From an uncultured Oscillospiraceae bacterium (GTDB taxonomy: Bacteria; Bacillota; Clostridia; Oscillospirales; Oscillospiraceae): a DNA stretch of 64,000 nucleotides. The notes below the pieces were generated by a model. That model saw nothing but the letters and a program-made list of their open reading frames with translations, had not been told where the DNA came from and ran no database searches. Below are positions 16,422-23,771 of this stretch, piece by piece. The position numbers were made by a program, and so were the translations under genes. The first letter of the stretch is position 1; each line of letters opens with the position of its first letter. Location of the stretch: positions 1-64,000 of the forward strand of contig CAKTMW010000003.1 in assembly GCA_934574095.1 (NCBI GenBank). The letters are read 5' to 3'.

Positions 16422-16745
16422 ATGATGAAAATGATGCAAGAACCGAAACGGCCCGGCGTGATGCTGTACTTCGACCTGTGCGACATCATCAGAAAAATGC
16501 CTATGGAGGACGCCTACGAGACGGTGATGGCGATTGCCGATTACGCCCAGAACGGCGTGGCTCCCACGTTCCGGAACCCCGCGCTGACCTATGCCTGGGG
16601 CTTCATCCAGCAGTACATCGAGCGGGACGGCCAGCGTTACGACCGGGTGGTGGAGCAGAAACGGAAGGCCGCCCAGAAACGCTGGTCAAAAACGCGGGAG
16701 ACTTCCCTACACGACGAGGACGAGGATGCATCCGTATGCACCTGA
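16422..16745 (+). CDS. DUF6291-like small protein, phage-related in style
   Basis: The product has 107 residues. The N-terminal part (VMLYFDLCDIIRKMPMEDAYETVMAIADYAQNG, here split as LYFDLCDIIRKMPMEDAY) and the basic RYDRVVEQKRKAAQKRW segment resemble DUF6291 proteins, small helical proteins often found in phage or plasmid replication modules. It ends with an acidic tail. The ATG follows AAAGGAGG closely. No other phage gene is near, so it is either an orphan or a domesticated gene. The family call is from sequence style and is moderate. Confidence 0.55.
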   Translation: MMKMMQEPKRPGVMLYFDLCDIIRKMPMEDAYETVMAIADYAQNGVAPTFRNPALTYAWGFIQQYIERDGQRYDRVVEQKRKAAQKRWSKTRETSLHDEDEDASVCT

Positions 16746-16849
16746 TGCCAACGACAGTCCACAATCCCCAAAAAACAGCCACAAAAAACAATTGCAATTT
16801 TCAAAACCCCCCTGGTTCCCCCCTGCAAAACCGCCGTTTTTTCCGCTTA

Positions 16850-16881
16850 TGTGGAAAACTTTGTGGATAACCTGTGGAAAA
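16850..16881 (+). other. Cluster of three DnaA-box-like sites
   Basis: TGTGGAAAA (16850-16858), the perfect consensus TGTGGATAA (16862-16870) and TGTGGAAAA (16873-16881) are in the same orientation within 32 bases, upstream of a lipoprotein gene and far from dnaA. Confidence 0.6.
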
Positions 16882-16968
16882 CCGGATTTTTCCTGTTCTT
16901 TTTTCGCTGCCGACGGGAACATTTTGCCCCCTTTCCGCGTCTAATAGACAGAAAGGTTGGTGCTTCTT

Positions 16969-17706
16969 ATGAAACGTTCTCTGTCTTTAATCCTGCTGGC
17001 GGCGGTGTGCGTCCTGGCGCTGGCGGCTGTCACCTCTCTCAGCGGCTGCTCCGCCCAGGATCCGGCCAACGACCCCACCGGCAATATCGACGCTCCCGAC
17101 CCCGCTCCCGCCGTCACCGGCGAGACCGCCGCCTATACCAGCGGCTATGTGGACATGGCCCTGACCATTCCGGAGGGCTGGCAGTGGGAATCCGTGCAGG
17201 ATAAGTCCGTGGGGACCGAGGGCATCCGTTTCTGGAAGACCGGCGATACGGTGGTCTCCTTTGAGCTGCTGTGCTGGCGCAATGGCTACGGCATCTGCGG
17301 CACCGACGTGACCAGTGAGGAGCTGACCCTCTCTGGCGGCCAGAAGGTGTGGCAGTACACGGAGGAGGGCGACGACAGCCTGTGGCTGAATCTTTACTTC
17401 GAGAATGTCCCCGGCGATTACGTCTGCGCGCCCAGAGGCACGTTTACCCAGGCGGACTGGGACGGCTGCCGGGACGAGGTGCTGGCCATTCTGTCCACCG
17501 CGCAGTTCGGCCGTGACGCCATGACGGAGCAGGCGGCCATTGACGCCGCCGCGGCTCAGTACGGCGGCGAGTATGCCCAGGCCTACGGCCGCTACGACGT
17601 GGCCACCGGCTGCTGGACCGTCACCTTCACCAAGGGCGCCATGGGCCAGAACAGCGACAGCTTCACCGTCTCGCCCCAGGGCGGCGTGACGCCCGCGGCG
17701 GAATAA
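16969..17706 (+). CDS. Putative lipoprotein of unknown function
   Basis: The product has 245 residues. It begins MKRSLSLILLAAVCVLALAA and has a lipobox LSGC with the lipidated Cys near residue 27, followed by a Pro/Asp-rich linker. The mature region (YVDMALTIPEGWQWE, FWKTGDTVVSFELLCW) is rich in beta-strand patterns and aromatic residues, and the last 60 residues form a separate small segment. I do not recognise a family with certainty. The ATG at 16969 is preferred over the in-frame TTG at 16957 because it leaves room for the GAAAGG ribosome binding site. It sits alone between repeats and a DnaA-box cluster. Confidence 0.65.
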   Translation: MKRSLSLILLAAVCVLALAAVTSLSGCSAQDPANDPTGNIDAPDPAPAVTGETAAYTSGYVDMALTIPEGWQWESVQDKSVGTEGIRFWKTGDTVVSFELLCWRNGYGICGTDVTSEELTLSGGQKVWQYTEEGDDSLWLNLYFENVPGDYVCAPRGTFTQADWDGCRDEVLAILSTAQFGRDAMTEQAAIDAAAAQYGGEYAQAYGRYDVATGCWTVTFTKGAMGQNSDSFTVSPQGGVTPAAE

Positions 17707-17717
17707 AGATTTTATAT

Positions 17718-17822
17718 GTCATTGCGAGTCAGTGCGCACACTGGCGTGGGAATCCGTATCCTACTTTCACAAAAGGAAAACGGATTGCCGCGTCGGGCTT
17801 CGCCCTCCTCGCAATGACAGTG
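17718..17822. repeat. TGTCATTGCGAG-type inverted repeat element
   Basis: The element begins TGTCATTGCGAGTCAGTGCG and ends with CTCCTCGCAATGACA, its inverted complement. It has an internal GAAAACGGATTGCC block that pairs loosely with the other side. Fuller or partial copies lie at about 5183 and 45815. Confidence 0.75.
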
Positions 17823-17924
17823 TTTCAGCAGGGTGGACAAAAGTCCGCCCTGTTGTTCGGTTTTTGCGGTTTTGCAGAAAACGGACGGGTACGTGTTGTG
17901 TGTATGGGCCGATACTCCCTTGCC

Positions 17925-18047
17925 TCCCTCTGTGAGGGAGGTGTCAACGCAAAGCGTTGACGGAGGGAGAGAACAAAAGACTTAAATTCTCTCCCCCAGT
18001 CTCGCTTGCGCTCGACAGCCCCCTCACAGAGGGGGCCAAGGACAAAT
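17925..18047. repeat. CTCCCTCTGTGAGGGAG-type element
   Basis: Two palindromic ends, CCTCCCTCTGTGAGGGAGG and GCCCCCTCACAGAGGGGGC, flank GTCAACGCAAAGCGTTGAC and GAGAGAA/TTCTCTC segments. Related copies lie at about 25090-25210, 41145-41262, 43247-43315 and 46965-47100. Confidence 0.75.
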
Positions 18048-18151
18048 TCCCTGTTGCTCACCCTTCCCCCTCTCAAGCAGAAAACCCTTGCCTTTTTCCC
18101 GGTTTTGCTGCATACTAAAGGGTGGAACATTTTCCACACAGGGAGAGACCT

Positions 18152-19303
18152 ATGGAGACCATCAAGCTATACTATCAGGACGCGTTCCTGCGGCAATTCG
18201 ACGCCGCGGTGCTGGACTGCGCCGCCGATAAAAAGGCGTGGCAGGTGGTGCTGGACCGCACCGCCTTCTATCCGGAGGGCGGCGGACAGGGGGCCGACCA
18301 CGGTACGCTGGGCGGCGTCAATGTGCTGGACGTTCACGAGAAGGACGGCGTCATCTACCACACCTGCGACGGACCGCTGACCGTGGGCGGGACCGTCACC
18401 GGCCAGATCGACTGGCAGCGCCGCTTTGACCATATGCAGCAGCACTCCGGCGAGCATATCGTCTCCGGTATGCTGTGCAGCACCTACCACTGCGACAACA
18501 CCGGCTTCCACCTGGGGGCCGATACCGTCACCATCGACTACAACGCCGACATCCCCTGGGAGGGTGTGCTGGACATCGAACGGCGGGCCAACCGCTACAT
18601 CTGGGAGAATCACCCCATCGTCATCCGCTATCCCGACCCGGCGGAGCTGGCCGTCCTGCCCTACCGCAGCAAAAAGGCGCTGGAGGGCCCCGTGCGCATC
18701 ACCGAGTTCCCCGGCGCGGATATGTGCGCCTGCTGCGGCACCCACGTGGAGACCAGCGGTCAGGTGGGTCTGGTGAAGTTCATCGGCTGGCAGAAGTTCC
18801 GGGACGGCGTGCGGCTGGAGGTGCTGTTCGGACAGCGGGCGCTGGACTATCTGGCCCTGAACTGGCAGCAGAACAGCGCCATCGGCCGCGAGCTGTCGGT
18901 GAAGCCCGACGCCACCCACGCCGCCGTGACGCGGCTGAAGGAGGAGCTGGCCGCCGTGAAGCAGCGGTGCGACGCCCTGGAGACGGCCCAATTTGAGAGC
19001 CTTGCCGCCCAATATGACGGCGCGGGCAATGTGCTGCTGGTGCAGCCGCCTATGGAGTCCGACGCGGCGCGGCGGCTGTGCGACCTGGTGGCGGCACGGT
19101 GCGGCGGACGCTGCGCCGTATTCGCGGGACAGGACGGCGCGTACAAATACGCCGTCATCCACCCCGGCGCGGACATCCGGGAGCTGATCAAAACCATGAA
19201 CGCCGCCCTGAACGGACGCGGCGGCGGCCGGGACGGCTTCGCCCAGGGCAGCGCCGCCTGCACCGAGGCGGACATCCGTAACTTTTGGGGAGGACTGAAC
19301 TGA
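18152..19303 (+). CDS. Alanyl-tRNA editing protein (AlaX-like, long form with DHHA1 domain)
   Basis: This 383-residue protein resembles the editing half of alanyl-tRNA synthetase and should hydrolyse Ser- or Gly-tRNA(Ala). Zinc ligands are visible as H98 and H102 (QQHSGEH) and C194/H198 (CCGTH). The N-terminal beta-barrel has FYPEGGGQGADHG, and the C-terminal DHHA1 domain ends with the RNA-binding GGGRDGFAQG block. The start at 18152 is chosen for its GGGAGAGA site; the in-frame ATG at 18122 has none. Its stop codon overlaps the start of the M15 peptidase gene (TGATG), so the two are translationally coupled. Confidence 0.85.
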   Translation: METIKLYYQDAFLRQFDAAVLDCAADKKAWQVVLDRTAFYPEGGGQGADHGTLGGVNVLDVHEKDGVIYHTCDGPLTVGGTVTGQIDWQRRFDHMQQHSGEHIVSGMLCSTYHCDNTGFHLGADTVTIDYNADIPWEGVLDIERRANRYIWENHPIVIRYPDPAELAVLPYRSKKALEGPVRITEFPGADMCACCGTHVETSGQVGLVKFIGWQKFRDGVRLEVLFGQRALDYLALNWQQNSAIGRELSVKPDATHAAVTRLKEELAAVKQRCDALETAQFESLAAQYDGAGNVLLVQPPMESDAARRLCDLVAARCGGRCAVFAGQDGAYKYAVIHPGADIRELIKTMNAALNGRGGGRDGFAQGSAACTEADIRNFWGGLN

Positions 19304-20271
19304 TGGCACAGGGAAAGAGAACCTATTATGGCCGCCGCGGCCCGTCGCCCATCGTGTGGATCATCGCCCTGGTGGTGCTGATCGCTGCGGTGGTGCTGGT
19401 GGTGCTGGGACTGACCAAGCACGACGCCATTCCCCCCAAGCACGACGACACCCAGCAGACCCAGCCCCACGCCACCGACGGCAGCACCCAGACGCCGGAG
19501 GACAAGACCGGCCCGGCGGATACCAACGAGCCGGATAACACCGGCGACGCCAACAAGGGCGGCGACACCAATAATAACAACGGCACCACCGGCGACGCCA
19601 ACAATACGTCCAGCGACACGCCGTATATCGACGCCAGCGGCTTGCTGCAATACTCCACCAAGGGCCACTATGTCCAGATGGACAGCTATCAGGGCGGCGG
19701 ACAGCCGGACTGGAAGCTGCTGCTGGTGAACGACTGGAACCCCCTGCCCGCCGGCTATGACAGCGACGTCAGCTTCACCACCGTCACCGGCGGCAAGCAG
19801 ATGGACAGCCGCATCACCGACATTGTGGAGCAGATGCTGAAGGACGCCAGCGCCTACGACCTGGCGGTGGTCAGCGCCTACCGGCCCAAAGAGGAGCAGA
19901 ACACCCTCTACTGGCGGAAGGTAAAGCAGTACACCGACAAGGGCTACTCCGACCTGGACGCCCAGACCGTGGGCGGCACCATCGTCAAGCGCCCCGGCTT
20001 CAGCGAGCATAACTGCGGCCTGGCCATGGACGTGGGCGGCAGCGGCGACTATACGCTGGAGCAGACCTTCGCCAACACGGCGGCCTACACGTGGCTGATG
20101 GAGCACTGCGCCGACTATGGCTTCATCCTCCGGTTCCCGGAGGGCAAGGAGGACATCACCGGCGTCATCTACGAGCCGTGGCACTACCGCTACGTGGGCG
20201 CGGAAGCGGCCAAGTACATCATGGACAACGACCTGTGTCTGGAGGAATATCTGGCACAGGTGAAGAAATGA
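19303..20271 (+). CDS. M15 family D-alanyl-D-alanine carboxypeptidase (VanY/DacB-like)
   Basis: The product has 322 residues. A short basic N-terminus is followed by one membrane anchor (about residues 15-38) and a low-complexity Asp/Asn/Thr/Gly linker to about residue 110, then an extracellular M15B peptidase domain. The zinc and catalytic residues are visible as H236 and D243 (SEHNCGLAMDVG) and H294 (EPWHYRYVG). It should trim D-Ala from peptidoglycan stem peptides outside the membrane. It overlaps the AlaX-like gene by 1 base and is followed by a strong terminator, so both form one unit. Confidence 0.85.
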   Translation: MAQGKRTYYGRRGPSPIVWIIALVVLIAAVVLVVLGLTKHDAIPPKHDDTQQTQPHATDGSTQTPEDKTGPADTNEPDNTGDANKGGDTNNNNGTTGDANNTSSDTPYIDASGLLQYSTKGHYVQMDSYQGGGQPDWKLLLVNDWNPLPAGYDSDVSFTTVTGGKQMDSRITDIVEQMLKDASAYDLAVVSAYRPKEEQNTLYWRKVKQYTDKGYSDLDAQTVGGTIVKRPGFSEHNCGLAMDVGGSGDYTLEQTFANTAAYTWLMEHCADYGFILRFPEGKEDITGVIYEPWHYRYVGAEAAKYIMDNDLCLEEYLAQVKK

Positions 20272-20272
20272 C

Positions 20273-20302
20273 AAAAAGGCCGCCCGGATGGGCGGTCTTT
20301 TT
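20273..20302 (+). terminator. Terminator of the M15 peptidase unit
   Basis: AAAAAGGCCGCCC, loop GGAT, GGGCGGTCTTTTT directly after the stop codon. Confidence 0.88.
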
Positions 20303-20309
20303 GTCAGTG

Positions 20310-20990
20310 AAGAGAGAAGAGTGAAAAGTGAAAAGAAAAGGTGTGCCGCCAGCGGCGGCACGTATTGCAGCCAAAGCGGGGTCCGGGTGATCCCGCGGGC
20401 AGTGCGTAGGGGCCGATGCCCACGCAGTGGAGCGGAGCGGAACAAGTACCCTTGGGGTGCATCGGCCCGCACGGTAGGCGCGATGGGTACGGTGTTCGTG
20501 CGTAGGGGCGGGGTTCTACCCCGCCCGCCGTTTAACGAAAATGCCATCGTATAACGAGCGGGAGGGGCAGAGCCCCTCCCCTACGCACCGTTTAGCGTAC
20601 CCGGTGTGTAACCCCGACGGATTGTAGGGCGGGCCCCGTGTGGCCCGCCGCACGATACCCACAGCAATAACGGCGGCGAAGCACATTGGCCCCGCCCTAC
20701 TGACCGTGTATCGTACCGTCTCGTGCGTCGTCAGGGCCGATACCCCAGGGGCACTTGTTTCGCTTCGCTTCGCAGCGCTCGTCGTCGGCCCCTACAACGG
20801 TATAACGTACCCCCATTGCGTTTGTCGTGCGGGCGGGGTAGAACCCCGCCCCTACGAATGGTTACCGTACCCGCTGCGTTTACTATGTGGCGGGGCACAT
20901 GGGCCCCGCCCTATGAAAGGGTACGATAGAACTTCGTAGGGCGCGATGATCCTGTTGCGGCACCCAAAATTTCGTTGCGGCATTTGCCCT
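20310..20990. repeat. Long cluster of REP-like palindromic modules
   Basis: No gene is supported across about 1 kb. After a CGGCGGCA-type repeat, at least eight palindromic modules follow one another with short linkers containing GTTTAACG or CGTACC. Cores include GGGCCGATGCC..GCATCGGCCC with a constant loop insert (20407-20470), GGGCGGGGTTCTACCCCGCCC minus one base, GGGAGGGGCAGAGCCCCTCC, GGGCGGGCCCCGTGTGGCCC, GGGGCCGATACC..CGTCGGCCCC with the same insert inverted (about 20729-20790), and GGCGGGGCACATGGGCCCCGC. A GTTGCGGCACCCAAAATTTC fragment lies at 20956. Confidence 0.8.
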
Positions 20991-21099
20991 CGTTGTGCCA
21001 TCCGCCCGGCGACCACCTACGTGTTCGCTGAGCGGGGCACTGCCTTGAAAACGGCTTGCTTTATCTGCCGCTGGCAGCGCCGCGCCGCTTTCCCCGCAA

Positions 21100-21134
21100 A
21101 AGAAAAAACCGGACTTACGTCCGGTTTCTTCTTA
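21100..21134. terminator. Orphan terminator hairpin
   Basis: AAGAAAAAACCGGAC, loop TTAC, GTCCGGTTTCTTCTT. No gene ends nearby; it may insulate the LysR gene from upstream transcription. Confidence 0.7.
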
Positions 21135-21298
21135 CAGGGATGCAGGAACAAAAAGAGAAAATAAGAAAGAAAAAAGTAGAAAGTAAATTCAGAGCAAGGA
21201 TGGCGGCCTTGCGATGGCAACGGGGGATGGGATCGTGTCCCCCGCCTGTTGCGCTGTTACTGTATCACAGTTTTTTTCTCTTGTAAAACGGATAAAAT

Positions 21299-21335
21299 CC
21301 CCATATAATATAAATACGATTTATATTATATGGGG
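21299..21335 (+). promoter_or_regulatory. Perfect 17-bp inverted repeat upstream of the LysR gene
   Basis: CCCCATATAATATAAAT and its exact complement ATTTATATTATATGGGG are separated by ACG. The right arm ends in the GGGG of the LysR ribosome binding site GGGGAGG, and the start codon follows 11 bases later. It could be an operator for autoregulation or an RNA hairpin that hides the ribosome binding site. Confidence 0.8.
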
Positions 21336-21346
21336 AGGCCGCGCAG

Positions 21347-22249
21347 ATGAATAACACCGATATGGAGACCTTTTGGGCCGTGCTGGAGCACGGCACCCTG
21401 ACCGCCGCCGCCGAGGCGCTGTTCATCACCCAGCCCACGCTGACCAACCGCATCCAGGCGCTGGAGGCGGAGGTGGGCGCTCAGCTCTTTCACCGGGGCA
21501 AGGGCATCCGCCACATCGAGCTGACCGAGGCGGGCCAGCGGTTCCTGCCCCTGGCCTACCGCTGGCAGTCCCTGCTGGACGAGACGAAGGGCGTGGCGGA
21601 GGCCGCCACCCGGAAATACCTGCGCATCGGCGCGGTGTTCTCCACCAATCAGTACATCCTTCCGGCGGCGTACCGCCGCTTCCTCCGCCGGAAGCTGCCG
21701 GTGGCCCTGTGGGTGCAGACGCTGCCCGGCCCCGGCTACGACGGAGCCCAGCCTGTGGCGCGGGGCGAGCTGGAGATGGCCCTGATGGACGGCGACAGCT
21801 TCTATCACCCCCAGCTGGAGCTCACCCCCCTGTGCAGCGAGGAGACGGTGGTGGCCTGCTCGCCGGACAGCCCCTACGGCGACGTGATCTCCCCCAAGGA
21901 GCTGGACCCCAACAACGAGATCGTGGTGTCCTGGCGCAAGGCGGTGCAGGACTGGCGGGACCACTGGTTCGGCCTGTCGGTATCGCCCCTGCTGTACGCC
22001 GACTCCATGCAGGTGGTGAACACCTTCCTGAGCAGCGAAATGATGTGGGCCATCGTCCCGGCGGCGGCGGCGCGGGCGCTGGAAAAGGAGGGCCGGGCCC
22101 GCATCTGCCGCCTGACCGACCCGCCGCCGGAGCGGGTGTCCTACCTGATGACCCGCCGGGGCGAGCCCCTGAGCCGGGCGGCCCAGCTGCTGCTGGAGGA
22201 TATCCGCACCGAGATACACGCCATCGACGGCGCACAGGTCTTCCTGTAA
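21347..22249 (+). CDS. LysR-family transcriptional regulator
   Basis: This 300-residue protein has the LysR N-terminal winged helix-turn-helix (METFWAVLEHGTLTAAAEAL, FITQPTLTNRIQALEAEVG, LFHRGKG, ELTEAGQRF) and a C-terminal effector-binding domain starting about residue 90 (YLRIGAVFSTNQ). LysR regulators usually control a divergent or nearby gene and themselves. Here no divergent gene exists, only repeats, so the target is unknown. A perfect palindrome directly overlapping the ribosome binding site suggests strong autoregulation. It is a single-gene unit with a terminator after it. Confidence 0.9.
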   Translation: MNNTDMETFWAVLEHGTLTAAAEALFITQPTLTNRIQALEAEVGAQLFHRGKGIRHIELTEAGQRFLPLAYRWQSLLDETKGVAEAATRKYLRIGAVFSTNQYILPAAYRRFLRRKLPVALWVQTLPGPGYDGAQPVARGELEMALMDGDSFYHPQLELTPLCSEETVVACSPDSPYGDVISPKELDPNNEIVVSWRKAVQDWRDHWFGLSVSPLLYADSMQVVNTFLSSEMMWAIVPAAAARALEKEGRARICRLTDPPPERVSYLMTRRGEPLSRAAQLLLEDIRTEIHAIDGAQVFL

Positions 22250-22255
22250 TCGAAA

Positions 22256-22287
22256 ACAAGAAACGGGCCCGGAAGGGTCCGTTTCTT
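22256..22287. terminator. Terminator between LysR gene and dnaI (convergent)
   Basis: CAAGAAACGG..CCC and GGG..CCGTTTCTTG pair with one mismatch on each arm around GGAA. Confidence 0.75.
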
Positions 22288-22299
22288 GCTTGCCGTCTT

Positions 22300-23295
22300 T
22301 CACATCTGCTGTCTCCGGCGGAGCTTGCGGATATCCTCGCCGAAGAAGGGCAGGATGCGGTACTCCCCCTCCAGCCGGGACTGTATCTGGGGCGAATAGC
22401 GCTCGCCCAGCTGCTGGGGCGCCAGGTTGGTGTTGATGACGGTCTTCTTCCCCGCCAGCAGGCGGCCGTTGATGAGCTGGTACAGGGCGCTCTGGACGAA
22501 GCTGGTGACCATCTCCGTGCCCAGATCGTCCACGATCAGCAGATCGCAGCTCAGATACCGGGCCACGTCCTGGCGGGAGGCGGAGGATTCGTCGGGGCGG
22601 AACTTCTCCTCCTCCATCTGGGAGAAGATGTGCTCCGCCGTGTCGTACACCACGCTGAAGCCCCGGTCGTTGACCACGCGGGCGATGCTGGCGGAGAGGA
22701 AGGTCTTGCCCAGGCCCGGCTGGCCCGTCAGCAGCAGGTTGTCCGCCGAGAGGGAGAAGTGGCGGGCGTAGTCCTGGCAGATGTCGAAGTTGCGCTCCAT
22801 ATTCTCGCGGGGAGAGCGCTTGCGCTGGCCCCGTTCGTCGCTGTACCAGTCGAAGGAGAAGGTCTCGAAGCTTTGGCCGCCCATGTCCAGCAGCCTGGAC
22901 AGCTCGGAGAGCTGGGCCTTTTTGTAGTACTCCCGCAGGCAGCGGCAGACCTGGCCGTCGTGATAGCCGGTGTCGCCGCACAGGGGGCAGGCGGGCTGCT
23001 CCTCCAGATAGTCGGCGGGGTAGCCCATGCCGGTCAGCAGCTGGGCGCGCTCCTTTTGCAGGGCCAGGTTCTCGTCCCGGATGACCCGCACGGCGGGCAG
23101 CGGGTCGGCGCCCCGGCGCAGCGCCGAGGAGATCAGCTTGGGCATGGTGGCGCGCAGCTGCTGCTCGATCTCCCGCAGGCGGGGCTCCGCCGCGTACAGG
23201 CGGTCGCGCCGCCGCTGGAACTCCGCGGCGCGGCGCTGCTTGTCCTCGTCAAACCGGGCCAGCGCCTGGCGCATGATCTTTCCGTCGTATGACAT
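22300..23295 (-). CDS. dnaI: DnaI/DnaC-like helicase loader ATPase
   Basis: This 331-residue AAA+ ATPase probably loads the replicative helicase at the origin. A helical N-terminal region of about 90 residues precedes a zinc-binding cluster (CPLCGDTGYHDGQVCRC) and the ATPase domain with Walker A GQPGLGKT and Walker B LLIVDDLG. A C-terminal basic block contains SRLEGEYRILPF, resembling the arginine-finger region. The ATG at 23295 follows GGAGGCACC. The dnaD gene lies upstream on the same strand, separated by a complete copy of the foldback repeat, so the pair may be an interrupted operon. Confidence 0.83.
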   Translation of the reverse strand: MSYDGKIMRQALARFDEDKQRRAAEFQRRRDRLYAAEPRLREIEQQLRATMPKLISSALRRGADPLPAVRVIRDENLALQKERAQLLTGMGYPADYLEEQPACPLCGDTGYHDGQVCRCLREYYKKAQLSELSRLLDMGGQSFETFSFDWYSDERGQRKRSPRENMERNFDICQDYARHFSLSADNLLLTGQPGLGKTFLSASIARVVNDRGFSVVYDTAEHIFSQMEEEKFRPDESSASRQDVARYLSCDLLIVDDLGTEMVTSFVQSALYQLINGRLLAGKKTVINTNLAPQQLGERYSPQIQSRLEGEYRILPFFGEDIRKLRRRQQM

Positions 23296-23320
23296 GGGGG
23301 TGCCTCCTTTTTTTGAAGAG

Positions 23321-23763
23321 TTTTCGTCCCTGCGGGGACGAGGTACTTTTGGCCATTGTCCCAAAAGTACCCAAAAAGACAACCAGAAACCCAGGTTTCT
23401 GGACTTCCTGCACGCTGTCCCTTTTACAAATTTGATACCGTATACCACGCGTTCACAGTACATGGTAGATATCGTTATGTATGACGCATCGACTTTCTTC
23501 TTGCGCCGCTGCCGCTCATACGGTGCGACAGTAGACACAGAAGCGTTGTTCGGCGTAGGCATCAGCGGCAGCGGCGCAGGAGCAAAAGCGATCCTTTTAA
23601 CGAAACGAAAAAGGAAATTCTGCGTGAACGTGTGGCAGGCAGTTACAAATCTGTACGCACGATAGCGCGCCCGGAGGTGAAGGAACCGGAGGTTCTTTCC
23701 GGTGCTTTTGCCTACTTTTGCCACTGTTGGCAAAAGTAGGTCGCGCCGGGGCGCGAAACACTC
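23321..23763. repeat. Foldback repeat, full copy B
   Basis: This is the most complete and simplest copy of the modular element. In order: end hairpin CGTCCCTGCGGGGACG, hairpin TACTTTTGGCC..TCCCAAAAGTA, hairpin AGAAACCCAGGTTTCT, a CGCGTTCACAG block, the central stem GCGCCGCTGCCGCT..AGCGGCAGCGGCGC (about 23502-23577), GTGAACGTGTGG, GCGCG, hairpin GGAACCGGAGGTTC, hairpin CCTACTTTTGCC..GGCAAAAGTAGG and end hairpin CGCGCCGGGGCGCG. It encodes no convincing protein. Confidence 0.82.
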
Positions 23764-23771
23764 CCCAACCA

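Noticed and set aside
20310-20990. Possible CRISPR array
   Set aside because: The repeats differ in core sequence, spacing is irregular, linkers are themselves repeated, and no cas gene is present.
23321-23763. Small proteins of 60-210 codons inside foldback copies
   Set aside because: The frames are not conserved between copies and are broken by the stem changes; conservation follows base pairing, not codons.
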